A DNA stretch of 13,464 nucleotides from Campylobacter sp. UBA1713 (GCA_002317305.1 DCIZ01000006.1:5419-18882); one strand, 5' to 3'; numbered from the stretch's first letter, positions 5,106-11,539 are shown. The notes: generated from the letters alone by a model not told the origin. Made by a program: numbers and translations.

Positions 5106-6122
5106 ATGAAAAAAATTCTAGTAACTGGCGGTGCGGGTTTTATAGGGTCAAATTTTGTTCATCACATCTTAAACGAGAGTGATTTTAGCGTGGTAAATTT
5201 AGACGCTTTGACCTATGCTGGAAGTCTAGCAAACCTCGACGGTGTAGAGAAATTTGGCAAGCGTTATGAGTTTGTAAAAGGGGACATTTGTAACGCAAAT
5301 TTGGTTGAACAAATTTTTGAAACTCATGGCATCACGGATGTCATTCACTTTGCAGCAGAGAGCCACGTGGACAACTCCATAAAAAATCCTGCTATTTTTA
5401 CAAAAACAAACGTAGTCGGCACGCAACTCCTTTTAGACGCGGCACGAAAAGCGTGGATGAGCGCTCCTTTTGTCTTTAAAGATGGTTGCGAGGCAAACAG
5501 ATTCCACCACATTTCGACTGACGAGGTTTACGGCACTTTGGGCGAGACGGGACTTTTTAGCGAGAGCACGCCGTATGCGCCAAATTCGCCTTATTCGGCG
5601 AGTAAAGCAGGAAGCGACTTTGTCGTGCGTGCCTACCACGAGACTTTTGGGCTAAATGCTGTCATTACAAACTGCTCGAACAACTACGGACCGCGTCAGC
5701 ACGGCGAAAAATTCATCCCTACCATCATTCGCTCATGTCTAGCGGGCGTAAAAATTCCAGTTTACGGAGATGGCAAAAACATCCGCGACTGGCTTTACGT
5801 AGAAGACCACTGCCACGGGATTCGGCTGGCGTTTTTGGTGGGCGAGAGTGGCGAGAGCTACAACATAGGTGGGCGAAATGAGCGGACAAATTTGCAGATA
5901 GTTAGTAAAATTTGCGAGATTCTAGACTCGCTTCGTCCGCGTGGTGGCGGGCGGCGTTATGCGGAGCTTTTGAGCTTTGTGGAGGACAGAGCAGGGCATG
6001 ACAGGCGTTATGCTATAGACGCAAGCAAGATAGAAGAGAGGCTAGGTTGGCGAGCGCAGGAGAATTTTGAGAGCGGCATAGTAAAGACTGTGGAGTGGTA
6101 TTTGAGGCGAGCGGAGAACTGA
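5106..6122 (+). CDS. rmlB: dTDP-glucose 4,6-dehydratase
   Basis: This enzyme performs the second step of the rhamnose pathway, converting dTDP-glucose to dTDP-4-keto-6-deoxy-glucose with bound NAD+. The 338-residue product has GGAGFIGSN at 8-16, HFAAESHVDNSI near 81-92, the catalytic TDE at 138-140 and YSASK at 163-167 (Tyr163, Lys167), then NNYGPRQHGEKFIP and RDWLYVEDHC, which are diagnostic of RmlB. The start has AAGGAG ending five bases upstream. Its product serves RmlC although rmlB stands last, after a 713-base repeat island. The stop TGA is the beginning of a TGAGTGC heptamer, and the C-terminal AEN is encoded by a repeat-like GGAGAAC unit. Confidence 0.98.
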   Translation: MKKILVTGGAGFIGSNFVHHILNESDFSVVNLDALTYAGSLANLDGVEKFGKRYEFVKGDICNANLVEQIFETHGITDVIHFAAESHVDNSIKNPAIFTKTNVVGTQLLLDAARKAWMSAPFVFKDGCEANRFHHISTDEVYGTLGETGLFSESTPYAPNSPYSASKAGSDFVVRAYHETFGLNAVITNCSNNYGPRQHGEKFIPTIIRSCLAGVKIPVYGDGKNIRDWLYVEDHCHGIRLAFLVGESGESYNIGGRNERTNLQIVSKICEILDSLRPRGGGRRYAELLSFVEDRAGHDRRYAIDASKIEERLGWRAQENFESGIVKTVEWYLRRAEN

Positions 6123-6144
6123 GTGCGTTTTGAGGCAGGAGATG
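6113..6144 (+). repeat. Heptamer units spanning the rmlB stop and toxin start
   Basis: GGAGAAC, TGAGTGC, GTTT, TGAGGCA, GGAGATG. The rmlB stop is in the second unit and the ATG of the next gene is in the last. The TGAGG at 6131-6135 also acts as that gene's ribosome site. Units are degenerate, so membership is less certain than in the long arrays. Confidence 0.55.
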
Positions 6145-6474
6145 AAGTTTGGAGTTGAATTTAGTGGTAAGGAGGCGATGGAGGGCTACTTAAATTTGCC
6201 GAGCGATTTGCGTAAGAAGTTGGCGTATGCTATGGATTTGCTTGCCGAGTTTGGTTTTGATATACCAGCAAAGTATTCAAAAGCTTTTGGAGATGGGCTT
6301 TTTGAGTTAAGGGCAGAGGCAAAAAGTGGGATAGCTAGGGCGTTTTACACCTTTGAGAGCGGAAGGATAGTGGTGATTCTAAACGTGTTTGTCAAAAAGA
6401 GCCAAAAGACGCCAAAACTCGAGCTAGAAAGAGCGAGAAAACTACTGAAGGAGTTGAGAAATGAAGCGAGTTAG
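6142..6474 (+). CDS. Gp49/HigB-like (RelE superfamily) toxin
   Basis: This 110-residue protein resembles phage-derived Gp49/HigB-type mRNA interferases of the RelE fold. The telling part is GLFELRAEAKSGIARAFYTF (52-71) followed by an ILNVFVKKSQKTP segment (79-91) and a terminal charged helix. Such toxins cut mRNA on the ribosome and are held by a partner, usually encoded directly downstream, as here. GAGG at 6132-6135 favours the ATG at 6142 over a TTG at 6130. It begins 20 bases after rmlB stops, so it likely rides on the rml transcript. It overlaps the next gene by 14 bases. Activity is inferred. Confidence 0.82.
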   Translation: MKFGVEFSGKEAMEGYLNLPSDLRKKLAYAMDLLAEFGFDIPAKYSKAFGDGLFELRAEAKSGIARAFYTFESGRIVVILNVFVKKSQKTPKLELERARKLLKELRNEAS

Positions 6475-6658
6475 TTGGGAAGAAGTGAAGTGTCAGGCGT
6501 TTAAAAAAGACCCAGAATTTGAACGAGAATATAAAGCGGGGCTAGTGGAACTAGAGCGAGAGATAGCTGAAATTAAGGCAAATTTAGATAAACCGACTAG
6601 ACAAAAACGGGCGTTTGGCACAGAGAGTGGCAAATTTAGTGATGCAAGGTATTTGTAA
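6461..6658 (+). CDS. Short putative antitoxin partner without a DNA-binding domain
   Basis: This 65-residue charged protein overlaps the toxin gene by 14 bases and has its own AAGGAG (6448-6453). Residues 1-43, with EREYKAGLVELEREIAEIKA, look like the N-terminal helix that in HigA-type antitoxins precedes a helix-turn-helix. Here no such domain follows. The tail is basic and polar (KPTRQKRAFG and so on) and ends at 65. No obvious frameshifted helix-turn-helix was seen downstream before repeat DNA begins at about 6680. It may be a shortened antitoxin that neutralises but does not regulate, or the remnant of a longer one. Identity rests on position. Confidence 0.6.
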   Translation: MKRVSWEEVKCQAFKKDPEFEREYKAGLVELEREIAEIKANLDKPTRQKRAFGTESGKFSDARYL

Positions 6659-6680
6659 AATGCGAAAAAGCAAGTGCAAC

Positions 6681-6825
6681 GCCGTCATTCTGAGGGAGCG
6701 TTAGCGACCCGAAGAATCCCCTGAAATTTTAGCGAGTAGAATCACCAAATTCACGAAAAAGCAAATTTACAGATTCTTTTCGCTCAAAAGGCGGGGGATT
6801 CTTCGCTAGCGCTCAGAATGACTGC
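6681..6825. repeat. Family A inverted-repeat element
   Basis: The left arm is GCCGTCATTCTGAGGGAGCG. The right arm reads CTCAGAATGACTGCG, with one change from GACGGCG. The core contains AATTCACGAAAAAGC. The right arm has AGCGCT in place of the usual TCGCT..TCC, so this copy is slightly decayed. Confidence 0.82.
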
Positions 6826-6831
6826 GTTAAC

Positions 6832-6866
6832 GGAAAACGGAGTGCGGAGAACAGAAAACGGAATTT
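6832..6866 (+). repeat. Heptamer units
   Basis: GGAAAAC, GGAGTGC, GGAGAAC, AGAAAAC, GGAATTT follow the A element, the same junction as at 4662-4696. Confidence 0.72.
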
Positions 6867-6900
6867 AAAAATTCGCTTTTTCGTGAATTTTACTTTTTTA

Positions 6901-6956
6901 CGCCCTCAAATTTCAGGGATTCTTCGGTCGCTATCAGCTCCCTTGCGAATGACGGC
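6901..6956 (-). repeat. Family A element, right half only
   Basis: CGCCCTCAAATTTCAGGGATTCTTCGGTCGC leads to CCCTTGCGAATGACGGC in two adjoining parts. The terminus is the GCGAATG variant also found in the A copy at 9263-9444. Confidence 0.75.
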
Positions 6957-6981
6957 GTATATTTATAGATTCTTGAGAATC

Positions 6982-7009
6982 GCACTCCGCACTCCGCACT
7001 CCGTTTTCT
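6982..7009 (-). repeat. Reversed heptamer units
   Basis: On the minus strand: AGAAAAC then GGAGTGC three times. They adjoin B copy 3. Confidence 0.7.
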
Positions 7010-7015
7010 GTATGT

Positions 7016-7127
7016 AAAAAGCTATCGCTTTTTTTTGTAGTCCCTCGCCACGTTTTCTTTTCGCTAAAAGCTCAAAGAAAACGTGGCGAGGGACAGGGCG
7101 GGCGGGGGCTTTCGCCCCTGCGACCCC
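7016..7127 (+). repeat. Family B three-hairpin element, copy 3
   Basis: Hairpin 1 is AAAAAGC, loop TATC, GCTTTTT. GTAG is at 7037-7040. The 21-bp stem 7040-7060 / 7074-7094 is identical to copy 1. Hairpin 3 is GGGGC (7105-7109) / GCCCC (7114-7118), loop TTTC, where copy 1 has TAAC. It lies about 100 bases before the next start codon. Confidence 0.88.
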
Positions 7128-7133
7128 ATTTTT

Positions 7134-7161
7134 TGAAAACGGAAAACGGAATTCGGAATTT
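7134..7161 (+). repeat. Heptamer units after B copy 3
   Basis: TGAAAAC, GGAAAAC, GGAATTC, GGAATTT. This is the same B-then-heptad junction as after copy 1. Confidence 0.62.
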
Positions 7162-7221
7162 GTAATTGTAAATTTGTGTTTGTCAAAAACATCAATAAAT
7201 AAAAAAATTCAAATCAAAAAA

Positions 7222-7224
7222 GGA
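7222..7224 (+). promoter_or_regulatory. Ribosome binding site that fixes a TTG start
   Basis: AAAAAGGA ends six bases before TTG 7231. The upstream in-frame start at 7174 has no such site and would precede the membrane anchor with a poly-lysine run. Confidence 0.6.
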
Positions 7225-7230
7225 AAAAAA

Positions 7231-9228
7231 TTGAAAACACTTTTAAAAGCAGTAGCCTTTTCGCTACTTGCTATATTTTTTATTTTCTTCATATTTGGCG
7301 ACTTTTTCGTCAAAGAAGAGAGACTCGCAGACGCGAGGTCAAACACGCTTTTTGTCTCTTTTGCCACACCAGATGAGTTTATAACCATCGAATCGGCAGA
7401 GAAAAACATAAAATTTGAGAGGCTCACAGGTGCGTTTGTCGCCGAGATGAAAAATTCGTTTTTGAGCCACGTTTATAGCTTTAAGATAAAAAGCGCAACA
7501 AACCCCATAGATGTCAGCATTCACGGCGGCATTTGGAGCTACAAAGGCGCGGAGTCAGCGCCGCTTGTCCGCCTACAAAACATCACCGTAAACGGCGAAA
7601 AGATAAAACAAACGCAAGTGGCAAGCATAAACCAACCCTACACCTTTCGGCTAGAAAACGCGAGCGAATTTGAGGTGAGTTTTGCGTCAAGTCGCACATT
7701 TTCGCTGGCGTTTTTTGACTGGCTGAAAGTCGCTACACTTGTCATTTTCATGACACTAGCCTTTGTTTTCGGCTTTTTCAAAAGAGCCAAATTTGGCGTT
7801 AGCAAACGAGCGGCACTAAACCTCGCCATCTTTCTCTCGCTTTTTGTTTTTCTTTTTGTGCTGAATTTTTGGATAGGGCTAACGCCTGACGACATGGCAC
7901 AGATGGCGCGCTACAAAAGCGGGACGTTTTGGCACAGCTACACAAACATCGGCGGGCGTTTTGGCGAGGTGGTTTGGAGCGGCTGGCTGGTGCGGTTTGC
8001 TGGTAGCGTGTGGCTGGATTTGCTAAACGCCTTTGTGGGTTCGGTCTTTTTCTTTGCCTTTTTCATCTTTGTTTTTGCGCGCGTGCCGAGCTCATGGCAA
8101 GACGCCTTTGCTTTTGCGCTTTTGGTAGGACTGGTTACATTTTTTGGCTGCTTTGGGTCGAGCTTTTTGTGGGGCGGTGGCGCGGTGAGCCAGCTTTGGA
8201 GCGTAACGCTTGTTTTGCTTTTTTTGGTGCCGTTTCGCAACTTTTCACCAAACGAGCCTACCAAATTTGGCATGCACGATGCACTCATCTTTCCTTTGGG
8301 CTTTGTGGCGGGCATGAGCCATGAGCACTTGGGGCTGGTGTGCGGCGTTTCGCTGGTGGTTTTTTTGGTGGTTTCGCTTGTTAGAAAAATTCGCCTGCCT
8401 CTGTGGCAATACGCCGCAACGGCGTGCTTTTGGCTCGGCTGGCTGGCACTCTTTTTTGCGCCGGGCGGGAATCTCTTTCGTGAGCCGTTTGACGTGGCGA
8501 TATTTTTGAGTTTTAGCGAATTTTTAAATTTGCCTTTTGGCGAGAAGATGTTTGAGTTTAAAAAGGCTTTGGTATTTTTTGCGAGTAGCGAAATTTTTGC
8601 CGTTTTTCTCTCTTGTGTGGTGGCGCTTTTTGCGGCGGTTTTGGCTAGGAGTGGACAGATGAGCTACAAAGCGCTCATCTTTGTGGCGATAGCGGCTGGT
8701 TTTTGGTTTTTCGGCGAAGTCGAGCTGGGAATGGTCTGCGTGGCATCTCTAATGGTGGCTGACATCATTTTGATGGGTGGCTGGCGGCGGTTTGGCGTTT
8801 TGGCGTGCGTTTTGGTGGCGTGGCTGGCGATGGGGCTGGCTTTTGTGCAGCTAGAAGGCGTGCCGGCGCGTGAGCGTTTTTGCGACTCGTGTTTGCTTGT
8901 GGTGGGCATTTTGTTTGTGTGGCGGCAGATGTGCGAGCTGCGTTTTGAGCTACTGACAAAGGCTTTTGCGGTGGCGGTTTTTGGCGTGGGAATGGTCTAT
9001 GTGAGCGTAAATGCTTACACGACTAGCGACATTTTGGCGCGTCAAGATGCTTTGGTGAAGCGCTACAAAGCGAGCGGGCTAAAAGAGGTGGGCGTGCCGT
9101 ATGAGCTGGTGGTGCCGAGTGGTTTTGGGCGTTTTGTGGACTTTGGGATTCTCTCACGGGAGAAGACAAATTCGAAAAACGAAGCGATGGCGAAGTTTTA
9201 TGAGATAGATTCTGTGAGTGCGTTCTGA
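7231..9228 (+). CDS. Polytopic membrane protein, GT-C-like, possible glycan transferase
   Basis: The 665-residue product has an N-terminal anchor (about 5-24), then a soluble stretch of about 135 residues rich in beta-type segments (27-163), then roughly 12 to 13 further membrane helices (166-594) and a soluble tail of about 70 residues. After the third helix comes LTPDDMAQM, an Asp-Asp pair at 220-221, then YTNIGGRFGEVVW near 237-249. WGGGAVSQLW and GMSHEHLG (361-368) follow. A DD in the first outer loop and later polar motifs between helices resemble GT-C transferases and DUF6056-type proteins. This is a resemblance from memory, not a search. Its place after the rml genes suggests surface-glycan work. 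Its final codons and TGA lie inside heptamer repeats. Confidence 0.7.
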   Translation: MKTLLKAVAFSLLAIFFIFFIFGDFFVKEERLADARSNTLFVSFATPDEFITIESAEKNIKFERLTGAFVAEMKNSFLSHVYSFKIKSATNPIDVSIHGGIWSYKGAESAPLVRLQNITVNGEKIKQTQVASINQPYTFRLENASEFEVSFASSRTFSLAFFDWLKVATLVIFMTLAFVFGFFKRAKFGVSKRAALNLAIFLSLFVFLFVLNFWIGLTPDDMAQMARYKSGTFWHSYTNIGGRFGEVVWSGWLVRFAGSVWLDLLNAFVGSVFFFAFFIFVFARVPSSWQDAFAFALLVGLVTFFGCFGSSFLWGGGAVSQLWSVTLVLLFLVPFRNFSPNEPTKFGMHDALIFPLGFVAGMSHEHLGLVCGVSLVVFLVVSLVRKIRLPLWQYAATACFWLGWLALFFAPGGNLFREPFDVAIFLSFSEFLNLPFGEKMFEFKKALVFFASSEIFAVFLSCVVALFAAVLARSGQMSYKALIFVAIAAGFWFFGEVELGMVCVASLMVADIILMGGWRRFGVLACVLVAWLAMGLAFVQLEGVPARERFCDSCLLVVGILFVWRQMCELRFELLTKAFAVAVFGVGMVYVSVNAYTTSDILARQDALVKRYKASGLKEVGVPYELVVPSGFGRFVDFGILSREKTNSKNEAMAKFYEIDSVSAF

Positions 9229-9260
9229 GTGCGGAGTGCGTTCGGAAAGCGGAAAACGGA
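9215..9260 (+). repeat. Heptamer array (family C) supplying a gene's C-terminus
   Basis: TGAGTGC, GTTC, TGAGTGC, GGAGTGC, GTTC, GGAAAGC, GGAAAAC, GGA. The membrane-protein gene ends VSAF-stop across the first unit, the spacer and the TGA of the third block. It passes straight into an A element. Confidence 0.85.
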
Positions 9261-9262
9261 AC

Positions 9263-9444
9263 GCCGTCATTCGCAAGGGAGGCAAAGCCGACCGAAGAAT
9301 CCCCTGAAATTTTAGCGAGTAGAATCGTAAAATTTGAGATAAAAGCGAATTTTTAAAATTTACTTTTTCGTGAATTTTACTTTTTTACTCGCTCAAAAGG
9401 CGGGGGATTCTTCGGGTCGCTTCGCAACCCTTGCGAATGACGGC
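9263..9444. repeat. Family A inverted-repeat element, variant arms
   Basis: The termini are GCCGTCATTCGCAAGGG (9263-9279) and its exact complement CCCTTGCGAATGACGGC (9428-9444). Other copies have TCTGAGGG with CCCTCAGA, so both arms changed together. The core has AATTTTACTTTTT repeats. The common tail with TTCGAATTTGTCGAA follows. Confidence 0.88.
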
Positions 9445-9490
9445 GTTGTTCGAATTTGTCGAAATTTTGCCATTGAAAATTCCGTTTTTC

Positions 9491-9511
9491 GTTTTCCGCA
9501 CTCCGTTTTCA
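9491..9511 (-). repeat. Reversed heptamer units
   Basis: On the minus strand: TGAAAAC, GGAGTGC, GGAAAAC, leading into B copy 4. Confidence 0.65.
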
Positions 9512-9516
9512 AAAAT

Positions 9517-9623
9517 GGGGTCGCAGGGGCGGTAGCCCCGTCGCCAGCCTCCGCCGCCACTCTCTTTGAGCTTTAGCGAAAAGAGAGTGGCGGCGGAGGC
9601 AAAATAAAAAGCGTTAGCTTTTT
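9517..9623 (-). repeat. Family B three-hairpin element, copy 4 (third stem type)
   Basis: A perfect 21-bp stem pairs 9547-9567 with 9580-9600, starting GCCTCCGCCGCCAC. It shares almost no stem bases with the GTCCCTCGCCAC type but has the same loop, in element sense TCGCTAAAGCTC. Hairpin 1 is AAAAAGC / GCTTTTT at 9606-9623. The outer GGGGTCGCAGGGGC (9517-9530) complements 9752-9765 in copy 5. Confidence 0.88.
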
Positions 9624-9653
9624 CCTAAATTTGATAAAATTGTAAATTTTGGC

Positions 9654-9765
9654 AAAAAAGCTATCGCTTTTTTTGTAGTCCCTCGCCACGTTTTCTTTTC
9701 GCTAAAAGCTCAAAGAAAACGTGGCGAGGGACGTGGGCGGGCGGGGGCTACGCCCCTGCGACCCC
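9654..9765 (+). repeat. Family B three-hairpin element, copy 5
   Basis: Hairpin 1 at 9654-9673, GTAG at 9675-9678, 21-bp stem 9678-9698 / 9712-9732 identical to copy 1, hairpin 3 GGGGC / GCCCC with loop TAC (9744-9756). It stands head to head with copy 4, 30 bases apart. Confidence 0.88.
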
Positions 9766-9770
9766 GTTTT

Positions 9771-9797
9771 GGAAAACAGAAAACGGAAATTGCGATT
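9771..9797 (+). repeat. Heptamer units after B copy 5
   Basis: GGAAAAC, AGAAAAC, GGAAATT, GCGATT. The following linker (ATA, A-run, GCAAAAAC, then GGAACGCCG) matches the linker after 4480, so heptads, linker and A element are inherited as a block. Confidence 0.7.
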
Positions 9798-9819
9798 ATA
9801 AAAAAAGCAAAAACGGAAC

Positions 9820-9972
9820 GCCGTCATTCTGAGGAGCGACAGCGACCGAAGAATCCCCTGAAATTTTAGCGAGTAGAATCTACAAATTTACGCAAAAGCA
9901 AATTTGCCGATTCTACTCGCTCAAAAGGCGGGGGATTCTTCGGTCGGCTTTCGCCTCCCTCAGAATGACGGC
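9820..9972. repeat. Family A inverted-repeat element, complete
   Basis: GCCGTCATTCTGAGG (9820-9834) pairs with CCTCAGAATGACGGC (9958-9972). Inner edges are AGCGAGTAGAATC and GATTCTACTCGCT. The common TTCGAATTTGTCGAA tail follows, then reversed heptads and the 3' end of hspR. Confidence 0.88.
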
Positions 9973-10011
9973 GTTGTTCGAATTTGTCGAAATTTTGACA
10001 TGGAAAATTCC

Positions 10012-10039
10012 GTTTTCTGTTTTCCGCACTCCGTTTTCC
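10012..10039 (-). repeat. Heptamer units after the hspR stop
   Basis: Read in the hspR direction: GGAAAAC, GGAGTGC, GGAAAAC, AGAAAAC. They start 13 bases after the stop codon, so here too the array runs in the sense direction just behind a gene end. Confidence 0.78.
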
Positions 10040-10052
10040 GCGCGGGCAAAAA

Positions 10053-10379
10053 CTACTCCACTACCACAAGTGCCTTTGTCCCGCTTTCGCCATACTTCTC
10101 TTTTAGTGCTTTTAGCTCATTTTCTAACTCTGCTATCCTGTCATTTAAACGCAAAATAATGTCCGCACCTGCCAAATTTACCCCCAAATCTCTCGTCAAA
10201 TTCAAAGCTTTTTGGATTCTGTCTACGTCATTTTGCGAGTAGAGGCGAATTTTTCCGTCCGTGCGCGAGGGCTTTACAAGCCCCTCTTTTTCGTATTGGC
10301 GGAGCGTTTGCGGGTGAATGTTTAGTTTTTTTGCGATGACGCTTATCAAAAAAAGCGGCTCGTTTGGGTTTTGTTTCAT
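10053..10379 (-). CDS. hspR: HspR, MerR-family heat-shock repressor
   Basis: This 108-residue DNA-binding protein is of the MerR type. Residues 10-55 hold the winged helix-turn-helix ([20 protein letters not shown], then [12 protein letters not shown] and DVDRI), which is the HspR form. A heptad-rich helix at about 74-95 ([20 protein letters not shown]) is the dimer coiled coil. In Helicobacter pylori HspR represses its own cbpA-containing operon and other chaperone genes, and a similar role is expected here. Its ATG overlaps the cbpA stop as ATGA. The coding end is close to heptamer repeats. No clear terminator follows other than the repeat hairpins. Confidence 0.95.
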   Translation of the reverse strand: MKQNPNEPLFLISVIAKKLNIHPQTLRQYEKEGLVKPSRTDGKIRLYSQNDVDRIQKALNLTRDLGVNLAGADIILRLNDRIAELENELKALKEKYGESGTKALVVVE

Positions 10380-11224
10380 AACTCTTCCTTTATGAGTTTG
10401 GCGAGTTCTGGGCTGAGAGTCTCAGCTTTTGGCAAGATGATGCTCACTTTTGCGTAGAGGTCGCCCGTGCCGTAGCCATTTCGTAGCCCGTAGCCTTTTA
10501 GCCGAATTCGCTGTCCGTTTTTGGTGTTTGCTGGGAGTTTTGACTCGACATTTTTTTGCGGTGTGGCGATGTTTATGCTGCCACCAAAAAGCGCTATTTT
10601 TAAAGGGACTTGCACGGTGGTAACGAGGTCAAAGCCGTCTATCAAAAACTGGTCGTTTGGTTCAAACTCTATGACTAAAAAGAGGTCGCCACGCGCGCCG
10701 TTTTGTAGGCGGTGTCCTTTTTCTCGTATGCGGAGTTTTGCCCCTTCGTAGATGCCTTCTGGAATTTTTACTTTTATGCTCTCGCCGTCTAAATTTATGC
10801 TGACTTCGCCGCCTGTAATGGCAGTTACTAGAGGAATCCGAAGGCGTGAAGTTATGTGCGGACTTCGTCCAAAACCGCCACCAAAAGCACTAAAAATGTC
10901 ACCAAAACCGCCAAAACCGCCGCGTCCGCCGAAAATTTGGTTTATGAGGTCGTTTAAGTCCACGCCCGCGCCTTGTTGTCTGTAAAAGTCGCCGAAATTT
11001 TGCCCGTTGAACATAGAGTCGCCATATGTGTCGTATTGGGCTTTTTTTTGCGGGTCGCTTAGGACTTCATAGGCGGCGTTTATCTCTTTAAACTTCTCTT
11101 CGGCGCCTGGCTCTTTGTTTATGTCGGGGTGGTATTGGCGGGCGAGTTTTCGGTAGGCTTTTTTGATCTCTTCTGTGGAAGCGTCTTTGCTTACGCCAAG
11201 TGTTTCGTAAAGGCTGTTACTCAT
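10376..11224 (-). CDS. cbpA: CbpA-type DnaJ co-chaperone
   Basis: This Hsp40 stimulates the ATPase of DnaK and binds unfolded substrates. Of its 282 residues, 1-70 form the J domain with HPD at 32-34, 71-122 are a Gly/Phe-rich linker ([19 protein letters not shown] at 99-117), and 123-282 the C-terminal substrate-binding domains. There are no CxxCxGxG zinc repeats, so it is the CbpA class and not DnaJ proper. An AGGAG sits eight bases before the ATG. A strong promoter lies 35-65 bases upstream and there is a 4-base overlap with hspR, a two-gene heat-shock operon usual in Campylobacterota. Confidence 0.96.
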   Translation of the reverse strand: MSNSLYETLGVSKDASTEEIKKAYRKLARQYHPDINKEPGAEEKFKEINAAYEVLSDPQKKAQYDTYGDSMFNGQNFGDFYRQQGAGVDLNDLINQIFGGRGGFGGFGDIFSAFGGGFGRSPHITSRLRIPLVTAITGGEVSINLDGESIKVKIPEGIYEGAKLRIREKGHRLQNGARGDLFLVIEFEPNDQFLIDGFDLVTTVQVPLKIALFGGSINIATPQKNVESKLPANTKNGQRIRLKGYGLRNGYGTGDLYAKVSIILPKAETLSPELAKLIKEEL

Positions 11225-11258
11225 GTTTAAGTCTCCTAGTTTAATTTTATTTTAAAGT

Positions 11259-11288
11259 ATTATATCATAAAAGTTTAGTCTTTGTCAA
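11259..11288 (-). promoter_or_regulatory. Sigma-70 promoter of cbpA-hspR
   Basis: On the minus strand -35 TTGACA (11283-11288) and -10 TATAAT (11259-11264) are both consensus, with an 18-base spacer. The untranslated leader would be about 28 bases and contains the ribosome site at 11233-11237. Confidence 0.85.
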
Positions 11289-11296
11289 TCAACTTT
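11270..11296. promoter_or_regulatory. Candidate repressor operator over the cbpA -35
   Basis: AAAGTT (11270-11275) and AACTTT (11291-11296) form a 6-bp dyad with a 15-base centre covering the -35 box. The position suits HspR autorepression. It does not match the classical HAIR box closely, so the assignment is tentative. Confidence 0.3.
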
Positions 11297-11310
11297 GCCG
11301 TTTTCTTTTT

Positions 11311-11435
11311 AGCCAGCTCGTGCTTTTGGGTGCTTTTTCGCAAATCAAATCTTCGGCGGGCTTTAGCCCAGCCTCGCTTTGCTTACGCACTTCGTGCTTG
11401 CGAAAAATCCCACCAAAACACTTCGCATCGGTCGG
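11311..11435. repeat. Family E hairpin-rich repeat, copy 1
   Basis: About 125 bases starting AGCCAGCTCGTGCTTTTGGG and ending CACTTCGCATCGGTCGG. Inner pairings are TTTTTCGCAA (11334-11343) with TTGCGAAAAA (11398-11407), GGGC/GCCC at 11358-11369, and GCAC-TTC-GTGC. A second copy lies behind dnaB at 13198-13326 in the same orientation. The 100 bases after this copy (11436-11535) are plain AT-rich DNA in which I see no clear promoter or gene. Confidence 0.85.
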
Positions 11436-11539
11436 TTATGGTTTAATTTGCATTTAAACACTTTTTTTGTAAGATTTGGCAACTAGATATATTGGCTATC
11501 TTGTTGATATTAAAAATTTAGGCAAATTTGAATTTTGGT

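Noticed and set aside
8010..8509. Cys/Trp-rich plus-strand frames inside the membrane-protein gene
   Set aside because: Out-of-frame shadows of a long gene with regular membrane-helix composition.
9370..9576. Open reading frame through repeat DNA
   Set aside because: It translates family A, heptad and B repeats, with the same peptide (CRNFxxENSVFxFPHSVF) appearing again at 9904-10242. This reflects repeated DNA, not a gene family.
9904..10242. Plus-strand open frame over repeats and the end of hspR
   Set aside because: Half is repeat DNA and the rest is antisense to the clear hspR gene.
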